From Aspidapion aeneum (lineage: Eukaryota; Arthropoda; Insecta; Coleoptera; Brentidae): a stretch of 64,000 nt of DNA. Shown piece after piece: positions 1 through 10,500 of this stretch; within the stretch, counting starts at the first letter, position 1; each line of letters opens with the position of its first letter. Where the stretch lies: contig OY755045.1 in assembly GCA_963576565.1 (NCBI GenBank), positions 5,076,977 to 5,140,976 on the forward strand, read 5' to 3'. The position numbers and the translations under genes are program-made. A model generated the notes under the pieces. The model was not told the origin of the DNA, did not search any database, and saw nothing but the letters and a program-made list of their open reading frames with translations.

Positions 1-487
1 AGTTTTTCTGTTTTCCTTCCCGAATACATTCAAAACCTTCCAAAAACTCTATACAATTTTGACAATTTATTTTTTGTAATTTATACCTTATTTCAAAAGA
101 AAAAGTCTTTTAGGTCGGGACTCAGAATTATATTATCAACGGTTACAGTAGACTCGCGCTACTGAGAAATAAACGTCTAAATTATTTAAAAAAATTATTA
201 GTGTGAACAGGAAAATTCTTAATTGTAACTATTCTTATAATTCAGAGCAAATCTATAAGTTTCTGCTGAAAATGACAATTTAATGTATCGACAAATACTA
301 CAATTATGAATTTTTATGAAACTTCAAAATTTACATATCATTATAGTGGGTTTACACATGCATGAATTTAGTGGCGCCAGTGTTCGCGCCAGTTCTATTT
401 GCACGCCAGTAAAGGTTTACACTATTGTGCGAAAATTAAAAAGACTGGCACGCTAGTTTCATTTTTAAAGTGTACACGATACGCGAT

Positions 488-778
488 ATGTCGGCTGAAC
501 TCTCGGAAGCCTGCAAAATAGTCGCTAAACTTTTATTGAAAAAAAAATAAAAGAGATTCAGGAAAAGGAACAACGAAAAGGCCGTATCTGCATGGGTTAA
601 AGCATGGATTGCTAGTCGATCTACTTTGGGTGCTTCCGAAAAACTTTTAGGAGAACTTGCAGCAGAAGATCCTGCGAGCTATAAAAACCATCTTCGAATG
701 ACAAAGCAACATTTTGATATTCTTCTAGAGTTTCTCTTGTTTAAACAACATTCTTTAAAATTCGGTCTGCTACTTTAA
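488..778 (+). pseudogene. HARBI1-like transposase, N-terminal fragment
   Basis: An ATG at 488 opens a short frame that shifts near 540 in an A-run. The readable frame from 572 to the stop at 776-778 contains WVKAWI, LLGELAAEDPASY, KNHLRM and HFDILLEFL. That is the N-terminal pattern of PIF/Harbinger transposases, which read W-x-R/K-x-W-I ... LL-x-EL ... D-x-x-x-Y-x-N-x-LRM ... F-x-x-LL. The DDE catalytic core is absent because the element is internally deleted just after. Assigned by motif recognition only. Confidence 0.6.
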
Positions 779-1052
779 ACCATGGTACTTTTGGGGTGTA
801 TACTTCATTTGCACCGGCTCCGGAACGTTGGCTTTTTTAAATTTTTGTCAATTCCAAAGCATATGTGTTTCTTATGGATCATATTTTTGCTTTTACTTCT
901 GCAACTTCAAAGCCTTCAATAGTCATTATTTTACTAATTTTTTGGGAAGCATTATCTCGACTATCTTTGTTTTTATACGAACCACTGTGTACATCCCATA
1001 AACATTCATAGCCTTCAAGAAACTGTATGGTCAGTTCTGCTGACCACTTTTT
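777..1052 (-). pseudogene. MADF-domain protein of the Harbinger element, broken
   Basis: On the minus strand from about 1049 the frame reads KWSAEL, FLEGYECLWDVHSGSYKNK and DSRDNAS, then hits an in-frame stop. After the stop the pattern continues with IRNTYALEL and, beyond a second stop, SGAGANEVYTPK and PWF. W/LWD/Y spacing followed by LR-x-x-Y-x-x-E and Y-x-P is characteristic of MADF domains (Myb/SANT-like). PIF/Harbinger elements often encode such a DNA-binding partner divergent or convergent to the transposase. Two stops make this a relic. Confidence 0.6.
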
Positions 1053-1762
1053 TTAGCCATATTAAGCTATAAAAACAAAAATAAGCAAAATTTTTAAGCT
1101 CAAACACAATGAAAATAAAAAATAATGTAAAATAATGAACTTAAAACTGGCGAGCCGACGTGCAAGCACTTGTTTACACATGAAAAACTTCCTTTTCTGC
1201 GCGCATGCGTCACCACTGGCGCCAGCAAATTCAGTCAGCTGCAGACATTTGATACATGCATGCAAAAAAATAACTTGTGCGCAAGTCGGTGTTTACACTT
1301 GCAAATTTAACTTACTGGCGCGCCAGTTTTTATTGGCGCCAGCAAATCCATGCATGTGTAAACTCTCCTTTAGGTAAAATACGATGTTATTTTTGTCTGA
1401 ACTTATCTAACCAAACTCTAACACCTATGTTGTTCGTTTCCTTAGAGTAATTTATTACTCTAAGTTTGTTTCTGACTACAATGTAACGACTTAGTGATTC
1501 CAAAACATATTTTACTGCAACTTTTTCAGGTGTCTTCATTTCGTTCTCAAATTCGCATTCCAGACTTACCTCTGGCAAAGCAAGAATTAAAAACTTCTTG
1601 GTTTTTACGATTTTACAAAGCAAAACATGAAATAGTACTAGTATTTACCACAAAAAACGAGTTAAAACTAAGTAATTCTCTGTAATTCCCCTGAATCTTA
1701 CTATTTGATTAACACCTCTTTTCCGTTTTCATACGATCGAGACTCGTTATTCTTTATACTAC

Positions 1763-2845
1763 TATACAGAGTGTTCAGCACATGAACCGTCAAAATTTTT
1801 TGGGATATTGTTAGGGTCATTTGCTACCTTTTCAACCTTGGAACTTGGGTCCTAAGAGTCACGGCTAAAGAGATATGAATTTTTAATTTTTTTTTCTCAA
1901 ATTATCCGAAATCCCACCTTTGAACCCTCGTAAGCTTTTTATTAATGTCTGGAAAAGCACAATTTTAAAAAAAATAATTCTGTAATCTTATGCTTCTTCA
2001 ACTAATTAATAGATTTGTTAAAATTGATGTACCAAAGGGATACACGATGTTTTTTATTGAAGAACATTAGTGACTTTGTGAAAGAAAATCAATTTCAAAA
2101 TTAAAAATCAAAAAAAGTATCGACAATTGAGAACTTCATTTTCTTTTAAAAACTTCTTTAGTTGATTACCTTTCTAACGGTATGCTACACATTGATAAAA
2201 AAACATTTCTGCTTTAAAATACGCATATTCCGTCAGAAGGGTGAGACTCGTTCGGAATTTCATGTTTATGATTGTTTACCTACTTAAACAAAAGTTAAAC
2301 TTTTAACAATAATGTATTGTGTTCTTTATTTATAAATTTTGTTAGAAACGATCATAAACATCAACTTGTTGTTCTTATCAAGTCCGAACGATTATTGCCG
2401 GTCTCACAGAATATCCGTATTTTAAAGCAGAATTGTTTTTTTTAATCAATGTGAAGCATACCGTGAGAAAGGTAATCAACTAGAGAAGTTTTTAAAAGAA
2501 AATGACGTTCTTAAGTTTCGATACCTTTTTTAATTTTTAATTTTGAAATTGATTTTCTTTCACAAAATCACTAATGTTCTTCAATAAAAAACCTCGTATG
2601 TCCCTTTGGTACATAAATTTTAACAAATCTATTCATTAGTTGAAGTAGCATAAGATTACAGGATTATAAAAAAAAGGTGCTTTTCTAGACAATAATAAAA
2701 AGCTTACGAGGGTATAAAGGTGGGATTTTGGGTAATTTGAGAAAAAAATTAAAAAATTCATATCTCTTTAACCGTGACTCTAAAGACCCAAGTTTCAAGG
2801 TTGAAAAGGTAGCAAATGACCCCATGTGTGCCGAACACCCTGTAT
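1763..2845. mobile_element. Foldback element with very long inverted repeats
   Basis: The ends are TACAGAGTGTTC and GAACACCCTGTA, flanked by TA. The inverted repeats extend inward for several hundred bases, so most of the 1.08-kb element can fold on itself. For example, the stretch containing GTCATTTGCTACCTTTTCAA near 1813 recurs inverted near 2800, and the stretch around 2060-2150 recurs inverted at 2500-2590. No coding capacity. Confidence 0.65.
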
Positions 2846-2922
2846 AATACATTGATCCTCACTGTTCACACTACTGGGAGGTTCACACAAGCGTGTGTTC
2901 ACACCAGCGCGAGTCTACTGTA

Positions 2923-3594
2923 TATCTATTTTAATTTTGTAATTTTTATATACAGGGTTGACCTATATGGAGTTCAAGTTTGACCCTGTGTAATGCAAAA
3001 AATTAATATTTTTATGTTTTATTTAGGAACGAAGTTGTTTTAATATTATTTTCTTATTAATGAACAAGTAATTAGGCAAATATTTATTAAGTTTGGTTTT
3101 ACTTGTGTTAAAAAAGTATAAGTATCATTACATTATATTTTTGTAAACGGTTTATAGACAGGATGTTTTAAAAATTACAACGGCTCACAACAAGTCGATT
3201 TGATATTTAATTATTGTGATTTTTTTAAAATTGTTTCTCTAATAAGTTGTAAGAAATATTTAACATGAATTAAAGAGATTATTTTGTCCTTTAAAATTAT
3301 TATTAGTTTACTTTCCAACAAAAAAATATTTGTTTTGAAAATTCTGATACAGACATCCTGTTTTATCAAACTAAAAGTAAAATTACTTTTATGGTCAAGT
3401 TTGTAGTGAAGAAAATGATATTTTTTGTATTTATGAGTTTTCAATTGTCTAGTTTATGTTTTATTTTAGTTTTAATCCTATACGAGGTGCTTTATAGTTT
3501 TCGTTGTACATATTTTTTTTTTTTTAGAGCGTGAGTGTTAAACAGAGAAATTACAGTAAGTGAGAGAACAAAGAGCGTCAACCCTGCGCAAATT
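2923..3594. other. AT-rich stretch without recognisable gene
   Basis: Only low-complexity AT-rich sequence is visible. The short open frame at 3211-3444 on minus has no recognisable domain and looks like chance. Confidence 0.5.
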
Positions 3595-4135
3595 ATACAA
3601 GGTGTCACATTACTAATGTACCGGTTGGTTAAAAAAAAACCGGAAATTTAAAAAAAAAATTATTACTTTTGATCTATATGGGGCAAACTGTACTTTTCAG
3701 AGAATTAATCAGAGTTTTAACTTAATATATTATTTTTCCGCCATCTCAAAATCCAAGATGGCGGACGAAATTCAGTTAGAACCACCGAACCGATTTTGCT
3801 GATTCGTACCTTGTGCGTTGCAAAAATGCAGCTTTTTTACCAATTTAAAAAAATAATTAAAACATATCCGCAACACAAGAATAAGCGAGCATCTTTGAAG
3901 GGTACAATTTAATTTCGTCCGCCATCTTGGATTCTAAAATGGCGGTCAAAAAAATATATGTAGTCAAAACTCTGATCAATTCTCTGCCAAGAGCAGTTTG
4001 TTTCATTAAAATCGATTGTATAGTTCAATAGTTATAATGAAAAAAGAACTGGGCCGTTTTTTTGGCCCATTTGGGGTAGTAAAACTGCTGTAAAACAGTT
4101 TTGCTTTGTACTATTAGTTATTGGACACTCTGTAT
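3595..4135. mobile_element. Palindromic TIR MITE
   Basis: Bounded by TACAAGGTGTC and GACACTCTGTA. Internal inverted matches include CCAAGATGGCGGACG near 3753 and CGTCCGCCATCTTGG near 3918. Non-coding MITE of the common CAGGGTGTCC-type insect family. Confidence 0.6.
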
Positions 4136-4233
4136 AGTGAGCCAGCCATTTGTAAAGTGGTCCTTAAAAGAAGACAGTTTTTAATAAAACGTTGCAACTT
4201 TAAAAATTAAATTTAAAGAAAGAACAAGGATTA

Positions 4234-4307
4234 TACAGGGTCTCTCAGATGGGGATTTCGAATACGGAAATACCTATGTAGCTACTTTTATCTGGGACTC
4301 CCTGTAT
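4234..4307. mobile_element. Very short TIR MITE (about 74 bp)
   Basis: TACAGGGTCTCTCAGAT at the left and ATCTGGGACTCCCTGTA at the right form imperfect inverted repeats; it is almost all terminal repeat. TA flanks. Confidence 0.5.
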
Positions 4308-5365
4308 ACTAGTTTCTGATATTCTTATGTTTTATTACCATTATTAATCTTAAGATAAGTTGTTAAGAAAATAAATGATCACTATGTTAAATAAAAAATC
4401 CAAAAATTTCCAAAGCCCTAAAAGACGATATGACATAGAGAAATTGACACAAAAATTTCAAAACTACCAAAAAAAAATGTTATAACATTTATATTAACAT
4501 ATTTATACCTATTAGGTGTAGTTACAAGTTTCCTACATATCCCAAAAAACAGACTGGGCAGGGTTGGAAGCCTATTCTCTCTCAAATATCTGGTGTTTAA
4601 CAGAGATACAAAAGCTAAAAAAATATTTTTAGGTTTTTCTGTTATGCACTATTCAGTTTACAAAAATAGTGAATAAAAAAAACAAAATAAAAATGATATC
4701 ATTGTAAAAAGCAATATTATTTGTATTTATAAAAAGTTGGCTTAAATAATTTAAATATTTTCAATCAAATATGAATTTAGCAAAATTTTTTTTTTATGTA
4801 CAGGTTGTCCAAAATTTGATGTCTTGGGGGAAATTTTCATAAATAGAGAAGTGTATACAGATGACTAAAGGCTGTAGGGATCATGAAAAATTATTACTGA
4901 ATGTAAGATAAGATCCATTGCATATGTATAAAGTATTATGTAGTATGTAAGAAAAAAGGATAGAAGTTTATACGTGGTTACGCCCATTGTTTCGCCAGAC
5001 CCACAGTCAATACCTGTCCTCTGTGCGCCCCGGTAAAGTAGGGGGAGGAAATTTCATTGTTTGAGCTAGAATTTGCGTGAAAATCAAATACCCACTTCTC
5101 ACCTGTTTGACGGGTGACTCTTAAAACTCGAGACTCATAACCCCCTAAAGACATCAAATTTGAGACATCATGTATAGTATAGGATCTGTTTTAAAATATC
5201 AATGTACTCTCTGTTTAAATTTTGTTAGGTTTAAATATGGAAAATGTATGCAAGACATTTTTAACAAATTTAAAATGGAGAATATAATGAAAAATATATG
5301 TCTAAAGAGACTAAGCAGAAGCCATAAGAACTTATGTTATAGTTTTTTTATTATTATCAAAGAAT
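4308..5365. other. AT-rich intergenic stretch, no gene recognised
   Basis: Contains a solitary MITE-like end (ACAGGTTGTCCAAAATTTG at about 4800) facing an inverted weak match near 5140-5165 (CATCAAATTTGAGACATCA), so a degenerate MITE of about 360 bp may lie here. No exon recognised. Confidence 0.35.
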
Positions 5366-5518
5366 ATACAGGGTGTCACAGATAAAAGTAACTACACGAG
5401 AGGTTAGGAAACGCTTTGTAAAAAAAGTAAAAGACCTATAAAAAATTCGGTAACATCATTCAAATATCATCATTATTAAGTAACAAATTTGTTCCCTTTA
5501 ATCTGGAACGCCCTGTAT
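5366..5518. mobile_element. Short TIR MITE
   Basis: TACAGGGTGTCACAGATAAA at the left and TTTAATCTGGAACGCCCTGTA at the right are inverted. About 153 bp and non-coding. Related in its termini to the MITEs at 4234 and 56565. Confidence 0.55.
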
Positions 5519-5845
5519 ATGAAAAATTATTATTAATTTATAATTGCACGATTTAACGCAAAATCAGGTGAATATGCTTCTTCTATGTCTTTAGATCTGT
5601 GATTGGAATAAGAAAAAAAGAAATAAAAGGTTAAGTTATCCATTTTTTTTCAGCTGCCAGTGATTTATATTTTGTTCAGCGATTCGCTTTTTGTAACTAA
5701 ACTACCATTTTATCATTGTAATCTTTAAAAAAATGTTAAAATAAAAAAATAATTTGACTTATAAAAGTGTTATTTTTTTAAGAAACAAACCATTCAAAAT
5801 GCAATTTTTGCAAAAAAAATATTCCTACAAGTCAAGTAAAGTTTT

Positions 5846-6535
5846 TTAGCTCACACTACTATACCATAGTGTGAGCTATAGTGATCCTAATTTTTTCGAG
5901 AAAAAAAAAGTTGCTCCGATTTCAAAGTTTTTTTATATATCTTTGCGTTTCAGATGATTTTGAAACTTTTTTGTCGCGCCGTCTGTCTGTCTGTCTGTCT
6001 GTAACGACCAACGCGCATAACTCAAAAACCGCTTACCCGATTTTAATGAAATTTGGTACCTAGGCTGTGTCTTGGGTCGAGATGGTCCCATTTAAAAATG
6101 AACAAAATCCACCGAGCAGAAGCCAAATAAAAGGGTGGGGGTAGATTAAAAAAATTAGATTTTAAGTGAAAATATGGCGTGTGTGATATCAAACGAAAGG
6201 TAATTTAGTCTGGAGTTAAACAAAACAAATTTTAGTTAAAAAAATAAAGGGTGGGGGTATATGTCAAAATTAGAGTTATAATTGAAAATATGGCGTGTGT
6301 AATATGAAACGAAAGGTAATTGAGTCTGGAGTTAAACAAAACACATTTTAGTTTTTTTTAAGGGTGGGGGTAGATTTCAAAAATTAGAGTTTAAGTCAAA
6401 ACATGGCTTGTGTGGTATCAAACGACAGGTAATTGAGTCTGGAGTTGAAAAAAAATATATTTATATTAGCTCACACGTACACTACCACTATAGTACCTAG
6501 TGTGAGCTTAGGTGCCCATATATTGGCAGAGTATT
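5846..6535 (+). mobile_element. (GTCT)n-bearing hairpin-ended element, copy 1
   Basis: Starts with TTAGCTCACACTACTATACC, where GCTCACAC...GTGTGAGC can form a hairpin. It has a short (GTCT)n run at about 5981-6000, then ACTCAAAAACCGCTT...GAAATTTGGTACC, then several ~110-bp degenerate tandem blocks each containing AAGGGTGGGGGTA and GTGTGATATCAAACGAAAGG. It ends in a second GTGTGAGC hairpin and GGCAGAGTATTTT. The same layout occurs at 23833, 40354 and (inverted) 61672. Non-coding; a Helitron/Helentron-associated (DINE/HINE-like) origin is possible but unproven. Confidence 0.65.
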
Positions 6536-6661
6536 TTTTGATCAATTTAAATGTCTGACTTGACCTGAAGTAAAAAGTGTAAAAATTACAAAAAGAACAG
6601 AAAATAAACAGAAATCAGGGAAGAAATGAAACCTTAAACTAGTTAAAAGTTGAAAATAATA

Positions 6662-6937
6662 GGGACTTATTGCAATAGTGCCAGGCACTAATTGTGCCAG
6701 GAACTATATTGACAGTTTCACATTATAAGAACAGCTGTCTTCTTTCAAAATTAGGCCTTTGTGTATTATAAGAGCCGGAATTCATAGTGCCGCCATTATT
6801 AATGGAAAATAAACAACTGGATTTATAAATTGGATTTTCGTATGTCAATTTTGAAAGATCGTCTGTCAGTTTTCAATGGAAAACTGTCAGAATAGTGCCC
6901 GGCACTATTATTGCCTAGTCTTATTGCAATAAGTCCC
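6662..6937. mobile_element. TIR MITE, GGGACTTATTGCAATA termini
   Basis: GGGACTTATTGCAATA (6662) and its exact inverse TATTGCAATAAGTCCC (ending 6937) flank 276 bp. A TAATA direct repeat lies on both sides (6657-6661 and 6938-6942). Internal subterminal repeats of GTGCC(A/C)GGCACTA are also present. Non-coding. Confidence 0.65.
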
Positions 6938-7594
6938 TAATAATGGTAATTTAAAAAAAAACTATATTTAGCATGAAACCTGCCCAAAACCATCGAAGAA
7001 ATAACTGGACTTATATTCTCTGCCAAAACGTAAGTAACTGAGGAACCTAACTATAAAACTGAATGTATAAACTTGATTTTTTTATTATAGAAGCTTTGGT
7101 GGTCGATTTCAAAAATTTTGACTTTTTGGGAACTTCCAATTTGAAATATTGTGGAACAGAAATCTGGTGTAACAGTTTTGTGGTAAGCTTTTTTTAACAG
7201 CATATTTAAAAAAAATTACTACGTTGGTCGGTTAGACATTTGTGACATGCTAAATTAAAATTTAAAACGTCAATTTTTATATTGTTGTCAAAAACTTTAT
7301 TAAATAGTTTTTTTCTACATTATGAAGTTCAAGATTTCTCACCATAATAAATGTTAAATATGAAAGGAATTTTTTGAGGTTTGGTCATAGCTCAGAGTTT
7401 TCTGACTCTAAGGGTCATAGACTAAATAAATTAATTTAAGGGCTGGTCCTCCCCCTTCCGCCCCCTTTTTCACCCTTAATTTAATTACTACAAAAAACTT
7501 CTTTGTAGCATGTATATTAAGGCAGATAAGGGGGTTATTTTATGGTGAGGTACGGGGTTAAATCTATTTTTCTAAAAACTTAAAAGTTAAATTA
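6938..7594. other. Region 3' of FBF1, no gene recognised
   Basis: AT-rich with a C-rich patch around 7448-7475. It should hold the 3' UTR and polyadenylation site of the minus-strand FBF1 gene. I do not see a clear AATAAA on the minus strand close to the stop codon at 7595-7597. Confidence 0.3.
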
Positions 7595-10500
7595 TTACTT
7601 TTGACTATCTTCCCTACTCACTTCACTGTTTCTGTCTTCGTCCGTTAGTGCTTCCATTCTTAGTTTAAGGAGATCTGGATCTGGAATCTAAAATAATTTT
7701 AAATTTGTAGTATACAAAACTTGTTGTTTAAATAACTCTTTCATACCACTAATCGATTATTACCTTTAAAACACCTTTATAAAAACAAGTTTCTTTATTA
7801 CTTACTACCTTTAAAACACCTTTATATACAAAGTATCTTTAATACTAATCAAATACTACCATTACAAGTTTCTATACTACTGATCGGTTGCTACCTTTAA
7901 ACACCTTTATACAGGGTGAGGAAAAAGTACCGGGAACCCTTCAAACAAGAAACAATTTGCGATTTGTTTTGACACAATATTAAGATATAATGTCATTGTC
8001 ACAGCTACACTCATAATAAAATACAGGGGTAATTAAATAATCTACGAGTTTCTTAAAGTGTTAAGGCCACTTTAAGAACAATGATTTAATTTATATTCTT
8101 CGAAATGTCATTCTGACACAAAATTACAATGTCATTTTAAACGTAGATTTTTATTCTCCATCGAATAGTAAAAGAAAAAAATATGGTTTTCATTAAAATT
8201 TTTAAAGTTGACCTCCGAAAAACTCCTAATGCTGACAGATACGTCAATGTCAATGTCACGACCAAATAGAACAAATTCAATCCTAAAACTTTTATTTAGA
8301 CCATTTTTGCAAATAACTCTTAGTTATCGAGATATTTAGGGGTCCCGGTACTTTTTCCTTACCCTGTATAAAAAGTTTTTGTACTACTAATGGATTGCTT
8401 CCTTGAAAATACCTTTTTATAAAACAAAATTTCTTTACAACTATTGTTAATATTAATCCTACCATAGATTGTACTCTGTCAAATACGATTCCTCCATCAT
8501 TAAATGAAAAAGTCTTGTGTCCACCTTGGTCACCAAGGCCCTCAGCTTTGCAGAGAACACACTTCTTTTGTTTCATGGCTGTATATAGAGCAAGTCTCTC
8601 CTTTGACACCAAAAGTTTTTCGTCGGAAAGCTTTTTTTCTCTATTCGACAAGGAAATAGCTTGAGCTTGCAGTTCCGCGAGTTTTTCTTTGTATCTTAAA
8701 AACAATTATACATTTTCCTTTGAGGCTTTAAAAAAATATTCTAAATTATTGCCTATAACTTATTAAGTTTTTCTTACAAGTTGTTCTTTTAAGGATTTAT
8801 TTACTGCAAAGTGACCTGCTAAACTAGAATTTACTAACCTCTCTTCCATATACTTTGCTTCTCTCATAACTTTTTTATCTTCACTAATTTTTCCTTCCAC
8901 ACTTCTAGAAAGTGCCTCTAAGTCCACTTCTTTATCCACTAATTCACGTTCTTTTTCTCTTAGTTTTCTCCTAAGATTATCTAATTCGTTCTTTTCTCGT
9001 TGAATGTGATCTCTTTCTTGGTTTACTTGCTCTGTTAGATCTCTAAAATTATATGCAGGGTTAAATAATTGATACTCTTTGGAAGTGCAAGAATAAAGAA
9101 GATCCAACACAGAAATATAAAAACTTAATTAAGAAGTTGTATTGTGGGCTTAACAATACCTAGCTGCTTCTATTGCTGCTTGGGCTTCAGCCTTGATTTG
9201 TTCAATCTCATAATTTTTAACGAGTTTTGAACTGACTTCCAATTTTGACTTATCAGCAGCAAGCTGTAATTTCTCTTCAGTCAGTTGTAATGCGATTTTT
9301 TCTTGTTCTTGCAAAAGGGTTTCTTTTAAAGTCTATAAATAAAATTCTTTCATTGGCACGTGCAATTCTTTTTTATTTTTATTATCAAGAAAATCTTGCT
9401 AAAATATTATGAAAACACATACCTTAAGTTGCTCTCTCTCTCTTTCAATAGCTGCTCGACTAAAATCAGCTTCTCGATCCATAGCAGCTGATCTTGCAGC
9501 AATTATAGCTGCGGCTTGTTGTAAAGCCCACCTGCAAATGAAAAAGTATATTTGTGAGTTTTTCCTATGATTTTTGGTTTCTTTTAAAATTTAACTAACC
9601 GTTCCTCTTGGGAATTAATGCTTTGCTGAGCTAACTTATCTTCTAGACCTCGCACTAAACCCAGAAGCTGAGCCCGTTCTTTTTCAGCTAATTCTCGACA
9701 CTTTTCTAAAGTTGCCCTCATTTCTAAAATAACGAAAAATCAAATTAATTATTTACTTTTCTATTTTTTTAAATCTGGATATTCTGTACTTACTAACTAT
9801 TTCTTGTTCTTTAGCTTGAATTGACTGTTCTCTTGCAAGACTTAACACATTATAATCTTCAACCACTTTGGCTTGTAAAGCTTGCAAAACTTGACTGCTG
9901 TTATTTAATATATCAATATTACCATCTAATTTTTGGCTATATTCTACACCACTAGATAACAGCATAGACTCCCTGTTTTTGGCTTCTTTTAGTCTCTCAA
10001 TTTGTTCCACATGTTCATCTTTTAAATCGTTAATCAGTCTTATTTGATGTTCTTTAAACTTGGCAATTTCTGTAGTGTGTTCTTCTTCTAAAGCTTTTAT
10101 TTTATCTTCCCAGTGATTTTTTTCTCTTTCTTGTTGTTTTTTAATAAATTCGAGTTTTTCTTCAAAGGCATGGGTTAAATGGGACATCTCCTGGGTTAGT
10201 CTTTCTTCGAGAGCCTCAGATGATTTTTCAAGTAAAGAAATTTGCTTCCTAAAATTTTTTTTATTATTATTTTTTTATTTTTACGAAAGATTTATTTACA
10301 AAGCTTACTTATATGACTCCTCCATTAAGAAAAACTCTTCATTATGTCTCTGTCTAAGAGATTTTATCAAATTTGTTTCTTCATCCAATTCTCGATCTTC
10401 ACTATTGTCATCTTCTCTACCTTTAATAGAGTTTTTTGCATATTCAATGCTAAAAGGAGTATTAAAATATTCATCTTTATGAGCAGTTAAAATAAAAAAG

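Larger units (their letters stand above)
344..1369 (+). mobile_element. PIF/Harbinger-type transposon, internally deleted
   Basis: The terminal inverted repeats share GTTTACACATGCATG and are followed inward by GGCGCCAG/CTGGCGCC-rich subterminal repeats. The flanks carry the 3-bp duplication TTA (341-343 and 1370-1372), the usual PIF/Harbinger target. Inside are remnants of the two genes expected of this superfamily, in opposite orientation: a HARBI1-like transposase start on plus and a MADF-domain protein on minus. Most of the catalytic part of the transposase is missing, so the copy cannot move itself. Confidence 0.7.
144..2922. mobile_element. DNA transposon with CAGTAGACTCGCGCT termini, host of nested insertions
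   Basis: The left end reads TA-CAGTAGACTCGCGCT (144-160) and the right end is its exact inverse complement followed by TA (2906-2922). That suggests a TA-target (Tc1/mariner/pogo-type) element of about 2.8 kb. Most of its length is later insertions: the Harbinger relic at 344-1369 and the foldback element at 1763-2845. The remaining core (about 160-340, 1373-1762, 2846-2905) is AT-rich and holds no recognisable transposase, so it was probably short and non-autonomous before insertion. The open frame at 1387-1623 on the minus strand lies in this core and has no recognised domain. Confidence 0.55.

Noticed and set aside
8292..8705. Single 137-codon exon ending in a C-terminus rich in Lys and Gly
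   Set aside because: The part below 8463 is intron plus MITE arm. A donor at 8462 joined to the acceptor at 7688 gives a phase-matched last exon.
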